DNA of 13,235 nucleotides, taken from Candidatus Omnitrophota bacterium. Its GTDB lineage: Bacteria > Omnitrophota > Gorgyraeia > Gygaellales > Profunditerraquicolaceae. A program made the translations under genes and the position numbers. The stretch spans positions 1-13,235 of the forward strand of contig JAQTRM010000033.1 in NCBI GenBank assembly GCA_028711825.1, written 5' to 3'. Positions 13,235 to 13,235 of this stretch are shown here, one piece after another. Below the pieces are notes generated by a model, which made no database searches, was not told the DNA's origin, and saw only the letters and a list, made by a program, of their open reading frames with translations. The first letter of the stretch is position 1. Each line of letters starts with the position of its first letter.

Positions 13235-13235
13235 A

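Overview
The window looks like a piece of a Gram-negative bacterial chromosome. It encodes a tripartite RND pump with a TolC-type outer-membrane channel, type IV pilin-like proteins and a compact glucan phosphorylase. The small Smr-like protein, the RRM protein, the pilins with Asp/Asn-rich loops, the PII-like partner of the pump and the heptameric repeats together resemble little-studied lineages such as Omnitrophota or Elusimicrobiota. That placement is an impression from gene style, not a demonstrated assignment. Every gene I can support is on the minus strand, so transcription runs from high to low coordinates. I see no tRNA, rRNA, CRISPR array, transposase or phage gene.

Region by region, in the direction of transcription: (1) 13235-12922 holds a possible 9-residue tail of an upstream gene, a 59-residue two-helix ferritin/rubrerythrin-like protein missed by length-limited ORF calling, and its intrinsic terminator. 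(2) 12921-12683 is a structured intergenic region with a hairpin at 12881-12902, two competing hairpins at 12795-12831, and a promoter/operator region with three palindromes. (3) 12682-6509 is a tightly overlapping five-gene efflux operon: MarR regulator, TolC-like channel, membrane-fusion protein, RND transporter and a PII-like protein of the kind known beside RND pumps. It ends at a strong terminator (6421-6459). (4) 6349-3625 is a pilin-like operon: PilV-like, PilW-like and PilX/DUF4900-like proteins, then an unrecognised proline-rich, single-membrane-segment protein. (5) 3624-3185 is non-coding. It carries two kinds of 7-bp repeat arranged as a large imperfect inverted repeat, then a promoter and a leader that can form two competing hairpins. 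(6) 3184-55 is an operon of an RRM RNA-binding protein with ten KPW repeats, an Smr-like protein and an alpha-glucan phosphorylase.

How the genes work together: the MarR protein probably represses its own operon through the palindromes in its promoter. The transporter, adaptor and channel would form a proton-driven export machine across both membranes, with the PII-like protein as a probable cytoplasmic sensor. The pilin-like proteins need a prepilin peptidase and assembly ATPase encoded elsewhere. In the last operon, two predicted nucleic-acid-binding proteins are translationally linked to a glycogen-breakdown enzyme, which suggests a link between RNA-level control and storage-polymer use.

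The least ordinary observations are the 42-bp palindromic tandem repeat inside the signal-peptide region of the channel gene, the adaptor that lacks an alpha-hairpin, the PII-like protein paired with a pump that does not look like a heavy-metal pump, the KPW-repeat tail on the RRM protein, the heptamer element, and the half-size ferritin-like protein.
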